A stretch of 64,000 nt of DNA from Microbacterium sp. Nx66 (GCF_904066215.1 NZ_LR880474.1:2170001-2234000); one strand, 5' to 3'; numbered from the stretch's first letter, positions 43,656 to 54,372 are shown. Notes: generated by a model from the sequence alone, not told the origin. Numbers and translations are program-made.

Positions 43656-45095
43656 ATGACGAACCTCACGACCGCACCCCTCGACCTGGAGGAGCGGCGA
43701 CGCGTGCGAGACGCCTGGGCGGAGACCCGCCGGCGCATCGCGGCGCTGGAGGCAGAGGCCGCGGAGCTGTTGGTCGCGCAGATCGCTTTCCACGACGAGG
43801 ACGTCGCCTCAGCCTCGCACCACCGTGACGCCATCCACCGCTCGATGGTCGCCGAGTTCGCCGCGGCGGGGCGCGTTTCCACCGGCACCATGGAGTTCGC
43901 GTTCGCCGACGCTCTTGCGCTGAGCACGGCGCTCCCCCGCGTGCGGCAGGCCTTCCACGAGGGAACTTTGAGCTCCGCACACGTCCGGGAGGTCGCACGG
44001 GCGAGCGCCATCGTGGACGAGGCCATCCGCAACCGCGTCGTCGCGCCGGAGACGATGGCGCTGTTCGAGACGGCGGTGCTCGTCGTCGCCGAAGCCGAGA
44101 CCGCGGCGCGCACGCGGGTGCATGCCCGCCGCGTCGCCTCCGCTCTCGTCGGCGAGACCATCACGGAGCGACACCGCCGAGCGGCGGACGAGCGCTGCGT
44201 CACAGTGCGAACGGTCGACGACGGCCTCGCGGTCCTGACGGCGATCCTCCCGGAGTGGGCGGCGGTGGCGATCGCCGACCGGCTGAGTCAGCTCACCCGC
44301 ACGGTGCTCCGGGCGCGCGCTGCGGTTCCCGCGCCTGATGCGGGGTCGGACGAAGCGACGCATCCCCTGGCTCCTGCGAACCACGAACTACTGACTGCTC
44401 ACAGCGTCGAAACGGATCGCCCGTGCGATGACACCCGGGCGGGGACTACGATCCCGAGCGCCGACGGCGACACGTACGCCCTCGACCCCGAGGCGGGATC
44501 GGCCCCCTCCGACACTCGCACCTGGAGCCAGGTGCAGGCCGACCTTCTGACCGATCTCCTCCTCACCGCCGATCCGAGCGCCGTCGAGGGCGAAGGCCTC
44601 GCCGGCGTACGCGGGCGCCTGCAGGTGACCGTGGCGGCGACAACCCTCGCCGGACTCGACGACCGTCCCGGCGAACTGGACGGGCACGGTGCTCTCCACC
44701 CGGATATCGCCCGCGCTCTGGCCGGACGAGACGGCGGATGGACGCGCTTGTTCCTCGACCCACACGGGCAGGTCGTCGAAACGGACGCCTACAGCCCGAC
44801 CGAGAGCATGCGCCGGTTGCTCCGCGCCCGCGATCAGCACTGCCGGTTCCCCGGATGCCGCCAGCCGGTACACCGCTGCGACATCGACCACACCCGGGAT
44901 CATGCGAAGGGCGGCCCGACCCGCGTCGACAACCTCGCGCATCTCTGCCGCGGACACCATGTGCTGAAGCACCCCGATGTCCCGGAGCCTCAGCGCTGGA
45001 CGGTACGTCAGCATCCCGGCGGGGTTCTCGAATGGCGAAGTCCCCTCGGCGCGGTCCACACCGATCACGCCCCGCGTCGGGTCGCGTTCGTCTGA
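43656..45095 (+). CDS. DUF222/HNH endonuclease (13E12 repeat family)
   Basis: 479 residues. DUF222 occupies about 20-330 with a variable acidic middle; the HNH domain is at the C-terminus (RDQHCRFPGCRQPVHRCDIDHTRDHAKGGPTRVDNLAHLCRGHHVLKH), with zinc-binding cysteines and His-Asn-His residues present. This is the family of M. tuberculosis 13E12 proteins, several of which are LexA controlled. The SOS box upstream agrees. It stands alone after the S4 gene and is convergent with the NUDIX-NYN gene. Confidence 0.92.
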   Translation: MTNLTTAPLDLEERRRVRDAWAETRRRIAALEAEAAELLVAQIAFHDEDVASASHHRDAIHRSMVAEFAAAGRVSTGTMEFAFADALALSTALPRVRQAFHEGTLSSAHVREVARASAIVDEAIRNRVVAPETMALFETAVLVVAEAETAARTRVHARRVASALVGETITERHRRAADERCVTVRTVDDGLAVLTAILPEWAAVAIADRLSQLTRTVLRARAAVPAPDAGSDEATHPLAPANHELLTAHSVETDRPCDDTRAGTTIPSADGDTYALDPEAGSAPSDTRTWSQVQADLLTDLLLTADPSAVEGEGLAGVRGRLQVTVAATTLAGLDDRPGELDGHGALHPDIARALAGRDGGWTRLFLDPHGQVVETDAYSPTESMRRLLRARDQHCRFPGCRQPVHRCDIDHTRDHAKGGPTRVDNLAHLCRGHHVLKHPDVPEPQRWTVRQHPGGVLEWRSPLGAVHTDHAPRRVAFV

Positions 45096-45144
45096 CCTTC
45101 GCGGGTCATCACGACAGCGGGTCATTCGCGAGCGGTGACGCAGG

Positions 45145-45213
45145 CCACGTCAAACCAAGCCGGGCCGCGCCAAGCCCTGCCACGCCAAGCCACGCCACGT
45201 CGGACCAAGCCGT
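45145..45213. repeat. Degenerate CCACGTC..ACCAAGCCG short repeats
   Basis: The convergent gap after the HNH gene holds two 18-base copies CCACGTC(AA/GG)ACCAAGCCG at 45145 and 45195, 50 bases apart. Between them are further CGCCAAGCC units. No coding frame or hairpin explains it. Confidence 0.55.
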
Positions 45214-45273
45214 GCCAGGCCCCAGCACTGCACGAGTACCTGGATCCGCGGAGCGAAGCGCCCGCGTCTCGCG

Positions 45274-46221
45274 CTACGCGTCGAGAAGACGAAGGAGCCA
45301 GCCGCTCGAGCGCACCTGGGCCCCGGCAGCCTCGACGCGGGACTGCAGCTCGCGGTCACTGGTCACCGCGAGAACCGGCGAACCGCTCGCGACCCGGCGT
45401 TCGACCTCGGCCACGATCGCGTCGTCACCGGCGCCCTCCGCGCGCACGACGTCCAGGGCCGAGCTCGCGACTCCGGCTTCTGCGGCCGCGGCGTGCGCGG
45501 GTGATCCCGCCGCAGCGGCCTCGGCGATGTCCCGCGCGCGACCTTCCACGACGAGCGATACTTCCGGGAACCAGTGATCCCCCGCGAGTCCGAGGTCGTC
45601 CGCGGGCACGGAGAGGCCCGTCAGACGATCGCGCAGTCGTGCCGCGGCTCCGGCGCGATCCTTCCACCAACCGTCCGGGACCGACCCCACGACGTTGGCG
45701 GCGTCGACCACGACCACCGGATGCGCCGACAGTTGAGCCCGCAGCATCGGCCACGCCGCACCGAAGCCGGGGTGCAGGGGCAGCGCGTCCACGTCCTCGA
45801 CGGGTACCCACGACAGCGCGACGCTCTCCGGGTCGCTGATCACGGGGTCGAACGGCGTCCGCACATCGGCGACGACGGTGGTGTACGACCAGATGCCGAG
45901 ATCGAGCACACTCGTGAAGCGGGGCCGCATCGCACCATCCGGCACTCCCGCCTCCTCCTGCGCCTCGCGCACGGCACCGACGATGGCCGCCTCACCCTCG
46001 TGCAGCGCTCCCCCGGGCAGACCCCAGGTGCCGCCGAAGTGGCTCCACGCGACGCGATGCTGCAGCAGGATGCCGCGCTCCGCGTCGACGGCGAGGAGAC
46101 CTGCGGCACCGAAGCGCCCCCAGTACCGCTCGCCCGTGTCGGCGACCACCCAGGCGTCGCCCGGATCGCGAGGCCCCTCGGGGCGACGCGGTTCACCGGC
46201 GGCGGGAGGTACGACAGTCAC
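45274..46221 (-). CDS. NUDIX hydrolase fused to NYN/PIN-like nuclease domain
   Basis: 315 residues. Residues about 30-165 are a NUDIX domain with the box GALHEGEAAIVGAVREAQEEAGV. Residues about 170-315 form a second domain starting VVVVDAANVVGSVPDGWW and containing AGDDAIV and AVTSDRELQ, the three acidic sites of NYN/YacP-type RNases. A pyrophosphohydrolase joined to a predicted RNase suggests nucleotide or RNA 5'-end clearance, but this is inference. It lies just downstream of der on the same strand. Confidence 0.85.
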   Translation of the reverse strand: MTVVPPAAGEPRRPEGPRDPGDAWVVADTGERYWGRFGAAGLLAVDAERGILLQHRVAWSHFGGTWGLPGGALHEGEAAIVGAVREAQEEAGVPDGAMRPRFTSVLDLGIWSYTTVVADVRTPFDPVISDPESVALSWVPVEDVDALPLHPGFGAAWPMLRAQLSAHPVVVVDAANVVGSVPDGWWKDRAGAAARLRDRLTGLSVPADDLGLAGDHWFPEVSLVVEGRARDIAEAAAAGSPAHAAAAEAGVASSALDVVRAEGAGDDAIVAEVERRVASGSPVLAVTSDRELQSRVEAAGAQVRSSGWLLRLLDA

Positions 46222-46283
46222 CCCCTCAGCTTTTCACAGCATCGGGGCTCCGGCGCCACCGCCGCGACATGCGCGGCAACGAG

Positions 46284-47804
46284 TCAGCGCTGACGCTTCT
46301 CGCGCACCCGCATGTTGATCACGATCGGAGTGCCCTCGAACGAATACAGCTCCCGCAGGCGGCGCTGGATGAACCGGCGGTAGCCCGGGTCGAGGAAACC
46401 TGTCGTGAACAGCACGAACGTCGGCGGACGGGTCGAGGCCTGGGTCCCGAAGAGGATGCGCGGCTGCTTCCCGCCGCGCACCGGGTGCGGGTGCTCGGCG
46501 ACGAGCTCGGCGAGGAACGCGTTGAACTTGCCGGTGGGGATCCGGCGATCCCAGTTCTCCAGCGCCGTCTCGAGCGCGGGGACCAGCTTGTCGAGGTGAC
46601 GGCCGGTCTTCGCCGAGATGTTCACGCGGGGGGCCCACGCGACATGCGCGAGGTCCTGCTCGATCTCGCGCTCCAGGTAGCGGCGGCGGTCGGCGTTCTC
46701 CAGGTCGTCGTCGTTCAGGCGATCCCACTTGTTGAACGCCAGGACGAGCGCGCGGCCCGACTCGAGAACGAGGTCGATGATCCGCACGTCCTGCTCGCTG
46801 ATCGTCTCGGAGACGTCGAGCACCACGACGGCCACTTCGGCCTTCTCCAGCGCGGCGGAGGTGCGCAGCGACGCGTAGAAGTCCGCACCCTGCGCCATGT
46901 GCACGCGGCGACGGATGCCGGCCGTGTCGACCAGGCGCCACATCTTGCCGCCGAGCTCCACGACCTCGTCCACCGGATCACGGGTCGTGCCGGCGAGGTC
47001 GTTGACGACCACGCGCTCCTCCCCCGCGGCCTTGTTCAGCAGCGAGGACTTGCCGACGTTCGGGCGCCCCAGGATCGCGACACGGCGCGGGCCGCCGATC
47101 TCCTGCTTCGCGACGGCGGAGACCTCGGGGAGCTTCTTCAGCACGGCATCGAGCAGGTCCGCGACACCGCGACCGTGGATCGCGGAGACCGGGTGCGGCT
47201 CCCCGAGACCCAGGTTCCACAGGGCGGCCGCTTCCGGCTCCTGACGCCCGTCGTCGATCTTGTTGGCGACGAGGAAGACCGGCTTGCCGCTCTTGCGCAA
47301 CAGCTTCACGACGTGCTCGTCGGTCGAGGTGGCGCCCACCATGGCGTCCACGACGAACAGCACGACATCGGACAGGTCGATCGCGACCTCGGCCTGTGCC
47401 GCGACGGACCGATCGATGCCCCGGGCGTCGGGCTCCCAGCCGCCGGTGTCGACGACCGTGAAGCGACGATCGTTCCACTCGGCCTTGTACGTGACGCGGT
47501 CGCGGGTGACACCGGGGGTGTCCTCCACGACGGCCTCGCGACGGCCGAGGATGCGGTTCACGAGCGCGGACTTGCCGACGTTCGGCCGCCCGACGATCGC
47601 CACCACGGGCAGCGCGGGGCTGTACTGGATGCCGTCCTCGCCGAGGGTGATGCCCGCGAGGAGCTCCGCGTCCTCGTCGTCCAGCTCGTAGTCGGCGAGG
47701 CCGGCGCGCAGGGTCTCCGCGCGCTGCTCGGCCAGCTGCTCGTCGAGCTGGTCCATCTTCTCGGCGAGCTGGTCGGGACCGCCTTCGTATTCGTCGTCAG
47801 CCAC
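46284..47804 (-). CDS. der: Ribosome biogenesis GTPase Der (EngA)
   Basis: 506 residues with two GTPase domains, each carrying GRPNVGKS (first about 72-79) with [16 protein letters not shown] and NKID/NKWD, then a KH-like C-terminus. The first 65 residues are an acidic extension ([19 protein letters not shown]), common in actinobacteria. It acts in 50S assembly. GTG 47804 has GAGGAG upstream and overlaps cmk by eight bases. Confidence 0.97.
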   Translation of the reverse strand: MADDEYEGGPDQLAEKMDQLDEQLAEQRAETLRAGLADYELDDEDAELLAGITLGEDGIQYSPALPVVAIVGRPNVGKSALVNRILGRREAVVEDTPGVTRDRVTYKAEWNDRRFTVVDTGGWEPDARGIDRSVAAQAEVAIDLSDVVLFVVDAMVGATSTDEHVVKLLRKSGKPVFLVANKIDDGRQEPEAAALWNLGLGEPHPVSAIHGRGVADLLDAVLKKLPEVSAVAKQEIGGPRRVAILGRPNVGKSSLLNKAAGEERVVVNDLAGTTRDPVDEVVELGGKMWRLVDTAGIRRRVHMAQGADFYASLRTSAALEKAEVAVVVLDVSETISEQDVRIIDLVLESGRALVLAFNKWDRLNDDDLENADRRRYLEREIEQDLAHVAWAPRVNISAKTGRHLDKLVPALETALENWDRRIPTGKFNAFLAELVAEHPHPVRGGKQPRILFGTQASTRPPTFVLFTTGFLDPGYRRFIQRRLRELYSFEGTPIVINMRVREKRQR

Positions 47805-48495
47805 GGTGTGCTCCTCGGAGTCGTTCGATCACCGAGAGAACGGCGTCGATGGTCTGGGGGAAATCGAGTGCGGTCGAGTCGACGACCTCCACGCCTTCCG
47901 CGGCGTTGAGGAAGTCGACGACCGCGCTGTCGGAGGCGTCGCGCTTGTGCAGGGCGTCCGCGACGGCGGCGGCGTTCTCGCCTGCGAGCTCGCCCGCGCG
48001 GCGGGCGGCACGCACTTCCGGTGCGGCGGTCAGCAGGATGCGGACGGGCGCATCGGGTGCCACGACGGTCGTGATGTCGCGGCCTTCGACCACCACGGCC
48101 GGGTACGGCGCCTCAGCGACCAGTGCCCGGAAGAGCTCGTTGACCTGGGTGCGCACCTCGGGCACCCGCGCCACGCCGCTCACGGCGCCGGACACGCGGG
48201 GCTCGCGGATCGCCTCCGTCACGTCCACGTCGCCGACACGTACCGTGCGGTCATCCGGGTCGAGGCCGAGGCGGACGGGAAAGTCGGCGGCCGCGGCGCG
48301 CACGGCCTCCGCGTCGTCGGTGTCCGCGCCGCGATCGAGCACGTGCCAGGCGAGAGCCCGGTAGGCCGACCCGGTGTCGAGGTAGCCGAAGCCCTCGCGA
48401 CGCGCGATCGCCTTGGACACACTCGACTTGCCGGACCCGGCGGGACCGTCGATGGCGATGAACTTCGTGGCGGAGACGGTGGAGGTGTCAGTCAT
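47797..48495 (-). CDS. cmk: Cytidylate kinase
   Basis: 232 residues from ATG 48495 (the open frame upstream of it is out of character). P-loop GPAGSGKSS near residue 18, [10 protein letters not shown] and [11 protein letters not shown] are signature motifs. It phosphorylates CMP and dCMP. Eight-base overlaps with tyrA and der on either side. Confidence 0.96.
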   Translation of the reverse strand: MTDTSTVSATKFIAIDGPAGSGKSSVSKAIARREGFGYLDTGSAYRALAWHVLDRGADTDDAEAVRAAAADFPVRLGLDPDDRTVRVGDVDVTEAIREPRVSGAVSGVARVPEVRTQVNELFRALVAEAPYPAVVVEGRDITTVVAPDAPVRILLTAAPEVRAARRAGELAGENAAAVADALHKRDASDSAVVDFLNAAEGVEVVDSTALDFPQTIDAVLSVIERLRGAHRG

Positions 48496-49624
48496 TGGTG
48501 TTCCCTGCGATGCGCCAGCCGCGTTCCTGGAGCCCGGTGATCGCGCCGTGCAGCGCCGCGGGGTCGACACTGATCTCGGCGAGGCCGAACTGCGCGCCGG
48601 GAGAATGCTCCAGCCGCAGGTCCTCGACGTTGACGCCCAGCTCGCCGAGCTCGCCGAACAGGCGCCCCAGCTGACCGGCGGTGTCGTCGACCATGACGAC
48701 CAGTGTCTCGAAGCGTCGGTTCTGTCCGTGCTTGCCGGGGAGGCGCTCGACGCCGTCGTTGCCCTGACGGATGGTCTCCGCGAGCACGCGACGGGCACCC
48801 GGTGCGCCCGGAGCGCGCAGCGCATCGGCGACCTCGCTCAGATCGGTCGCCAGCGCGTCGAGGATCTCGACCACGGGACCGGCGTTGGCGCCGAGGATCT
48901 GCACCCACAGCTCGGGAGCGGACGCGGCGATGCGCGTGGTGTCCCGCACGCCCTGCCCTGCCAGGCGGAGCGCGCCCTCCTCGGCCCCGGCGAGACGCCC
49001 GGCGAGGAGACTCGCGACGACCTGCGGCACGTGCGAGGTGAGGGCGACGGAGCGGTCGTGCTCCTCGGGGGTCATCTCCAGCGGCATCGCGCCGACATCG
49101 AGAGCCAGCGCCTCGACCAGCGCGAGGTCCCGCGCGGTGGTGTCCTCGTCGCGGCACACGACCCACGGCCGTCCGATGAACAGATCGGCTCGCGCCGAGA
49201 TCGCCCCGCCGCGCTCCCGGCCGGCGAGCGGGTGGGAGCCGATGTAGCGGGCGAGGTTCACACCGCGGTCACGGAGCGTGCGGAACGGCTCCAGCTTCAC
49301 GCTCGCGACATCCGTCACGACGGCGTCGGGGTAGCGCTCGAGCTCGGCCTGGATCACGTCGGCGGTCACATCCGGCGGCACGGCCACGACGACGAGCACC
49401 GGGGCGTCGTCATCCTGCGGAAGGCGTCCGGCGCCGTAGTCGACGGCGAGGCGCAGCTGCGCGGGGGACGCATCCGTGAGGACGACGTCGATGCCCTTCG
49501 CGCGGAGCGCGTGGCCGACGCTGGCACCGAGCAGCCCGGCGCCGACGATGCGCACGGTGCCGGACAGGCGCGGCGCGACGGCACCGGCCTTCCGCGCCGC
49601 GGGCGCACTCGTCGTCTGGGTCAT
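48488..49624 (-). CDS. tyrA: Prephenate dehydrogenase with ACT domain
   Basis: 378 residues. Rossmann motif [11 protein letters not shown] near 28-38, SHPLAGRE for prephenate binding, and a C-terminal ACT domain ([29 protein letters not shown]) likely giving tyrosine feedback. It forms 4-hydroxyphenylpyruvate for tyrosine synthesis. In M. tuberculosis tyrA is elsewhere, so its insertion between rluB and cmk distinguishes this lineage's operon. Confidence 0.95.
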   Translation of the reverse strand: MTQTTSAPAARKAGAVAPRLSGTVRIVGAGLLGASVGHALRAKGIDVVLTDASPAQLRLAVDYGAGRLPQDDDAPVLVVVAVPPDVTADVIQAELERYPDAVVTDVASVKLEPFRTLRDRGVNLARYIGSHPLAGRERGGAISARADLFIGRPWVVCRDEDTTARDLALVEALALDVGAMPLEMTPEEHDRSVALTSHVPQVVASLLAGRLAGAEEGALRLAGQGVRDTTRIAASAPELWVQILGANAGPVVEILDALATDLSEVADALRAPGAPGARRVLAETIRQGNDGVERLPGKHGQNRRFETLVVMVDDTAGQLGRLFGELGELGVNVEDLRLEHSPGAQFGLAEISVDPAALHGAITGLQERGWRIAGNTND

Positions 49625-50418
49625 TCGCTCTCCTGCTCGCCTGGCGCCTCGGCGACACCGGATTCCCGGCGCGCGAGGGTCAACAGCGCGCCGAGTTCGA
49701 TTTTACTCAGTTCCCGCGTCCGGCCCGCCGGGAGGGTTCCCAGGTGCAGCGGACCGAACTGCCGCCGCACCAGTTCGGTGACCGGATGACCGACCGCGGC
49801 CATCATGCGACGCACGATCCGGTTGCGTCCCGAGTGCAGCGTGAGCTCGACGAGGCTCGAGCCCGCCGATGTGTCCAGCAGGCGGGCCCTGTCGGCGGCG
49901 ATGGGGCCGTCCTCCAGCTCGATGCCCTTCGTGAGCTTCGAGATGGTCTGCGCCGTCACCGTCCCTTCCACCTTCGCGATGTAGACCTTGGTGACGCCGA
50001 AGGACGGGTGCGCGAGGACGTGCGCGAGCTCGCCGTCGTTGGTGAGCAGCAGCAGGCCGCTGGTCTCGGCGTCCAGGCGCCCGACGTTGTAGAGCCGCTC
50101 CTCGTAGTCCTTCGTGAAGCGCCGGAGATCCGGACGGCCGCTCTCGTCGCGCATGCTGCTGACCACGCCCGTCGGCTTGTTCAGCATCACGTAGCGCTTG
50201 GACACGTCGAGCTGCACCGCGGTGCCGTCGACGTCGACGAGGTCGCGCTCCGGGTCGATGCGGCGGCCGAGCTCGGTGACCACCTGGCCGTTCACGCGGA
50301 TACGCCCCTCGACGATGTACTGCTCGACGACCCGACGGGACGCGACGCCGGCGGCTGCCAGCACCTTCTGCAGTCGGACGCCCTCGGGGGCTGCGGAATC
50401 GTGGGCGTCGGTGGTCAT
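49621..50418 (-). CDS. rluB: rRNA pseudouridine synthase (RluB family)
   Basis: 265 residues. N-terminal S4 domain (VRLQKVLAAAGVASRRVVEQYIVEGRIRVNG), then GRLDAETSGLLLLTND with the catalytic Asp, and TLHSGRNRIVRRMMAAVGHPV. It probably modifies 23S rRNA near position 2605. The start overlaps scpB and the stop overlaps tyrA, each by four bases. Confidence 0.94.
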   Translation of the reverse strand: MTTDAHDSAAPEGVRLQKVLAAAGVASRRVVEQYIVEGRIRVNGQVVTELGRRIDPERDLVDVDGTAVQLDVSKRYVMLNKPTGVVSSMRDESGRPDLRRFTKDYEERLYNVGRLDAETSGLLLLTNDGELAHVLAHPSFGVTKVYIAKVEGTVTAQTISKLTKGIELEDGPIAADRARLLDTSAGSSLVELTLHSGRNRIVRRMMAAVGHPVTELVRRQFGPLHLGTLPAGRTRELSKIELGALLTLARRESGVAEAPGEQESE

Positions 50419-51038
50419 CGGACCGTCCCTTCGTCGAAGCCGTCGGCGCCGTCATCGAGGAGCGGCGAGATCGGCGGAAGCTCATCCAGAGAGTTGATGC
50501 CGAGATGCTGGAGGAGCGCATCGGTCGTGCCGTAGTTGATCGCCCCGGTCTCGGAGTCGGCGAAGAGCTCGGTGATCAGGCCTCGTGCGAGGAGCGTGCG
50601 GACCACGGAGTCGACGTTGACCGCGCGGATCGAGGCGACCTGGCTGCGGGTGACGGGCTGCTTGTAGGCGATCACCGCGAGCGTCTCCAACGCGGCCTGC
50701 GAGAGCCGGGCCGGAGCCTGGCCGCCGACGAACTCCGCCACGACCGGATCCAGGTCTTCGCGGACGTAGAGCCGCCATCCGCCGCCGACCTCCCGCAGCT
50801 CGAAGCCGCGCCGCGGACCCGCGCCCCGGCCGTCGTAGTCCTCGACCAGCGACTCGACCGTCTGCCGGACGGCGGGCACCGGCGCGCCGACCGCCGCGGC
50901 GAGAGCCACCAGGCCGATCGGCTCGTCGACGATGAAGAGGATCGCCTCCACGCGCTCGCTGAGGGGCAACTCGGCACCCGTCACGGCGTCGGGCTCCTCG
51001 CGGAGCCCGGTTTCCGTCTCGGTCATGTCATCGGTCAT
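50415..51038 (-). CDS. scpB: Segregation and condensation protein B
   Basis: 207 residues with two winged helices and the ScpB core ALETLAVIAYKQPVTRSQVASIRAVNVDSVVRTLLARGLI. It binds ScpA and SMC in chromosome condensation. ATG 51038 overlaps the scpA end; a second ATG four codons later is possible. Confidence 0.95.
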   Translation of the reverse strand: MTDDMTETETGLREEPDAVTGAELPLSERVEAILFIVDEPIGLVALAAAVGAPVPAVRQTVESLVEDYDGRGAGPRRGFELREVGGGWRLYVREDLDPVVAEFVGGQAPARLSQAALETLAVIAYKQPVTRSQVASIRAVNVDSVVRTLLARGLITELFADSETGAINYGTTDALLQHLGINSLDELPPISPLLDDGADGFDEGTVR

Positions 51039-51897
51039 AGTCGGCCCCCAGGGTCGCGAGTGTCTCGTCCGACCAGGAGTCGGCGGCCCAACGGAGCGTC
51101 AGCTCCCCGAGCGGTTCCAGTTGTTCGAAGGACAGCGCCGCGTGCCGGTACAGCTCCAGCACCGAGATGAAGCGGGCCACGACGATGCCCGGCTCGGTGA
51201 CGCCGGCGACGAGCTCGCGGAAGCTCAGCGACTCGGTGCCGCGCAGCAGCGTGACGACGATCGCGGCCTGCTCGCGGATGCTGACCAGGGGCGCGTGCAG
51301 GTGGTCGAGCCCGACGTGCGGGATCTCCTTCGGTGCGAAGGCCAGCAGTGCCAGAGCCGCGAAGTCGTCGGTCGTGAGCGACCAGACGAGCTCGGGTGTC
51401 TGCTTCCGGTGCTTCTCCTCCAGCGGCACCGCGCGCACGTGGCGGCGGTCCTCCCGCTGCAGGCACCGTGCGAACCACGCGGAGACCTCCTTGAACGCGC
51501 GGTACTGCAGCAGACGGGCGAAGAGCAGATCGCGCGCTTCGAGCAGGGCCACGGCCTCGGCATCGACGAGCTCGCCCTGCGGCAGCAGACCCGCCACCTT
51601 CATGTCGAGGAGGGTCGCCGCGACGACGAGGAACTCCGACGCCTGGTCCAGCTCCTCCTCGTCCTCGAGGTCGGCGAGGTACGCGATGAACTCGTTGGTG
51701 ACGGCGCTCAACGACACCTCGGTGATGTCCATCTCGTGCTTGGAGATGAGGGTCAGCAGGAGGTCGAAGGGGCCGTCGAAGTTCGACAGCGAGACCCGGA
51801 AACCGGCGTCGTCGGCGGAGGAAGCCTCCGCAGCGTCGACGGCGTCGGCGAGTGCCGGGCCCTCAGCGGTTCCGAGCTCGTCAGGCGACGGCGCCAC
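51028..51897 (-). CDS. scpA: Segregation and condensation protein A (kleisin)
   Basis: 289 residues from GTG 51897, chosen since it overlaps the parA stop modestly and has GGGAG upstream. Kleisin N-terminus SLSNFDGPFDLLLTLISKHEMDITEVSL and a C-terminal winged helix. It bridges SMC heads. Its place beside ParA and ScpB is the usual actinobacterial order. Confidence 0.94.
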   Translation of the reverse strand: MAPSPDELGTAEGPALADAVDAAEASSADDAGFRVSLSNFDGPFDLLLTLISKHEMDITEVSLSAVTNEFIAYLADLEDEEELDQASEFLVVAATLLDMKVAGLLPQGELVDAEAVALLEARDLLFARLLQYRAFKEVSAWFARCLQREDRRHVRAVPLEEKHRKQTPELVWSLTTDDFAALALLAFAPKEIPHVGLDHLHAPLVSIREQAAIVVTLLRGTESLSFRELVAGVTEPGIVVARFISVLELYRHAALSFEQLEPLGELTLRWAADSWSDETLATLGADYDR

Positions 51898-52771
51898 GGG
51901 CGACCAGCTCCCTGGCCAGCCGCAGGTATGCCTGTGCGGCCGCGTGCTCCGGAGCGAACTCGGTGATCGGGACACCCGAGACCGACGCGTCCGGGAACTT
52001 CACGGTGCGGCCGATCACGGTCTCCAGCACGTCGTCGCCGAACGCCTCCACGACGCGTTCGAGCACCTCGCGCGAGTGCAGCGTGCGCGGGTCGTACATG
52101 GTCGCCAGCAGCCCGTCCATCTCGATGGAGGGGTTCAGGCGATCGCGCACCTTGTCGATGGTCTCGATGAGGAGCGCGACACCGCGCAGCGCGAAGAACT
52201 CGCACTCGAGAGGGATGATGACGCCGTGCGCCGCCGTCAGCGCGTTCACGGTCAGCAGGCCCAGCGACGGCTGGCAGTCGATGAGGATGACGTCGTACTC
52301 CCCCGCCACCTGCCGGAGCACGCGGGCGAGGATCGTCTCGCGGGCGACCTCGTTGACGAGGTGCACCTCCGCGGCCGAGAGGTCGATGTTCGCGGGGAGG
52401 ACGTCGAGACCCGGCACGTTCGAGTGCACGATCGCGTCGTGGGCGTCGCGCTTCGTGTCGAGCAGGAGGTCGTAGACCGTCGGCACGTCGTGCGTCTGGA
52501 TGCCGAGACCGGCGGACAGGGCGCCCTGCGGGTCGAAGTCCACCGCGAGCACCTTGCGACCGTACTCCGCGAGGGCGGCGGCGAGGTTGATGGACGTCGT
52601 CGTCTTGCCGACGCCGCCCTTCTGGTTGCAGAGGGCGATGATGCGCGCGGGGCCGTGCGACTTCAGCGGCGCCGGGATCGGGAAGCCCTGATACGGACGG
52701 CCGGTGGGTCCCATGGGAGTGTCGTCGGCCTTCTGTGCCTTCGCCCTGGACTTCGCCGCTTTCTCAGCCAC
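51881..52771 (-). CDS. ParA-family ATPase (Rv1708-like)
   Basis: 296 residues. A basic N-terminal 25 residues (MAEKAAKSRAKAQKADD) precede the ATPase: [23 protein letters not shown] and LIDCQPSLGLLTVNAL. It matches the second, non-origin ParA that sits before scpA in actinobacteria. No parB is nearby. GTG start with GGAG upstream. Confidence 0.93.
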   Translation of the reverse strand: MAEKAAKSRAKAQKADDTPMGPTGRPYQGFPIPAPLKSHGPARIIALCNQKGGVGKTTTSINLAAALAEYGRKVLAVDFDPQGALSAGLGIQTHDVPTVYDLLLDTKRDAHDAIVHSNVPGLDVLPANIDLSAAEVHLVNEVARETILARVLRQVAGEYDVILIDCQPSLGLLTVNALTAAHGVIIPLECEFFALRGVALLIETIDKVRDRLNPSIEMDGLLATMYDPRTLHSREVLERVVEAFGDDVLETVIGRTVKFPDASVSGVPITEFAPEHAAAQAYLRLARELVARGAVA

Positions 52772-52878
52772 CGGTTCTCCTGCTCCTTCGTGCTTGCTCG
52801 ATTGTAGCGGCCATGCGTTCCCCGGCCGTCCCGGCGCGCGGCGGGCCGCCTCGGGAGGAGGCGCGGATCCGCGCGGGA

Positions 52879-53781
52879 TCAGCGTGCCCGGGGGTGCGAG
52901 GTCGCGTAGATGTCGCGGAGGGCGTCCACCGACACGTGGGTGTAGATCTGCGTCGTCGCGACCGAGGAATGCCCCAGCAGCTCCTGCACCACGCGCACGT
53001 CGGCACCGCCCTGCAGGAGGTGGGTCGCGAACGAATGCCGCAGGGTGTGCGGGGAGACCTCGGCGGTGAGCTGCGCGCGCTCCGCGGCGGAACGGATCAC
53101 CAGCCAGGCGCTCTGCCGCGAGAGCGGAGCGCCCCGCGCGCCGAGGAAGAGCCGGGCCGACGCACGTCCCTTCGCCGCGAGGCCCGGGCGGACCCGGGTG
53201 AGATACGCGTCGACCGCGGCGCGGGCATACGACCCCACGGGGACGATGCGCTCCTTCGAGCCCTTTCCCCGCAGGCGCAGCACCTCGCCGTGCGCCATGT
53301 CGTCGACGTCGAGCCCGACCGCCTCCGACACCCGGGCACCCGTCGCGTAGAGAAGCTCCAGCAGCGCCCTGTCCCGGATGCCGAGCGGCTCCTCGGCCGA
53401 CGGCGCGGCGAGCAGCCGCTCCACTTGGTCGATCGTGAGGGCTTTCGGGAGCCGGCGCGGGGTCTTCGGCGGGCGGAGGCGTCCGGTCGGATCGTCCGCC
53501 TCGATGCCCTCCCGGGCGAGGAACCGGTGCCAGCCGCGCACCGAGGACTGCAGGCGCGCCAGGCTCGTCGCCGCGGGCGGCGGCTCCGCCGAGGCACGGT
53601 CGGCGACGAAACGGTCGACCACCACGGACGTGATGTCCGCGGTGTCGTCGATCCCCTCCGCCGTGAGCCAGTCCCGGTAGCCCTCGAGGTCCCGCCGGTA
53701 GGCGCCGACCGTGTGCGCGCTCAGGCCGCGTTCGATCGTCACGTGACGCAGATACGCGTCGAGAGCGCGATCGAGCAGCAT
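52879..53781 (-). CDS. xerD: Site-specific tyrosine recombinase XerD
   Basis: 300 residues from ATG 53781, two bases after the NUDIX stop. N-terminal SAM-like domain ([30 protein letters not shown]) and catalytic domain with Arg in ATGARVSE, Lys in [21 protein letters not shown] and [14 protein letters not shown] containing the nucleophile Tyr. It resolves chromosome dimers at dif with XerC. Confidence 0.95.
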   Translation of the reverse strand: MLLDRALDAYLRHVTIERGLSAHTVGAYRRDLEGYRDWLTAEGIDDTADITSVVVDRFVADRASAEPPPAATSLARLQSSVRGWHRFLAREGIEADDPTGRLRPPKTPRRLPKALTIDQVERLLAAPSAEEPLGIRDRALLELLYATGARVSEAVGLDVDDMAHGEVLRLRGKGSKERIVPVGSYARAAVDAYLTRVRPGLAAKGRASARLFLGARGAPLSRQSAWLVIRSAAERAQLTAEVSPHTLRHSFATHLLQGGADVRVVQELLGHSSVATTQIYTHVSVDALRDIYATSHPRAR

Positions 53782-53783
53782 CC

Positions 53784-54372
53784 TCAGCCTCGGTCGCGCA
53801 GCCTCTGCGCCGCGGCCAGCACGCCGATGGAGAGGATGCCGTTGCGCAGGCGTCCTGCCATCACTCCCGCGACGGCGTCTTCCAGCGGCACCCAGGCGAG
53901 CCGGATGTCCGCCTCCTCGTCCTCGCGGTCGTGCGCGGTCTCGGCGGCCGAGAGCCCGGTCGCGAGGAACACCCGGATGAGCTCGTCGTTGCCGCCGGGC
54001 GTCGTCCACGAGGACACCAGCGGCTCCCAGTGGGCGGCGACGAGGTCGGCCTCCTCCGCGAGCTCGCGACGGGCGGCCACCATCGGCTCCTCCCCCTCGA
54101 TGTCGAGGAGGCCCGCCGGCAGCTCCCAGTCGCGGTGGCGGATCGGGTGGCGGTACTGCTGGATGAGCAGCACCCGCCCCTCGTCGTCCAGCGCGAGGAT
54201 CGCGACGGCGCCGGGATGGGCGACGTACTGCCGCACGATCTCGCCGTCGCCGTACCGGACCCGGTCGGAGCGCACGTCCCAGACGTAGCCCTCGTAGACG
54301 AGGTCGCTGCTCAGGACCTCCGGCTCGAAGGACTCGTCGCGCAGCGACTCGTCCGTCGCGCCCATCCCCTGC

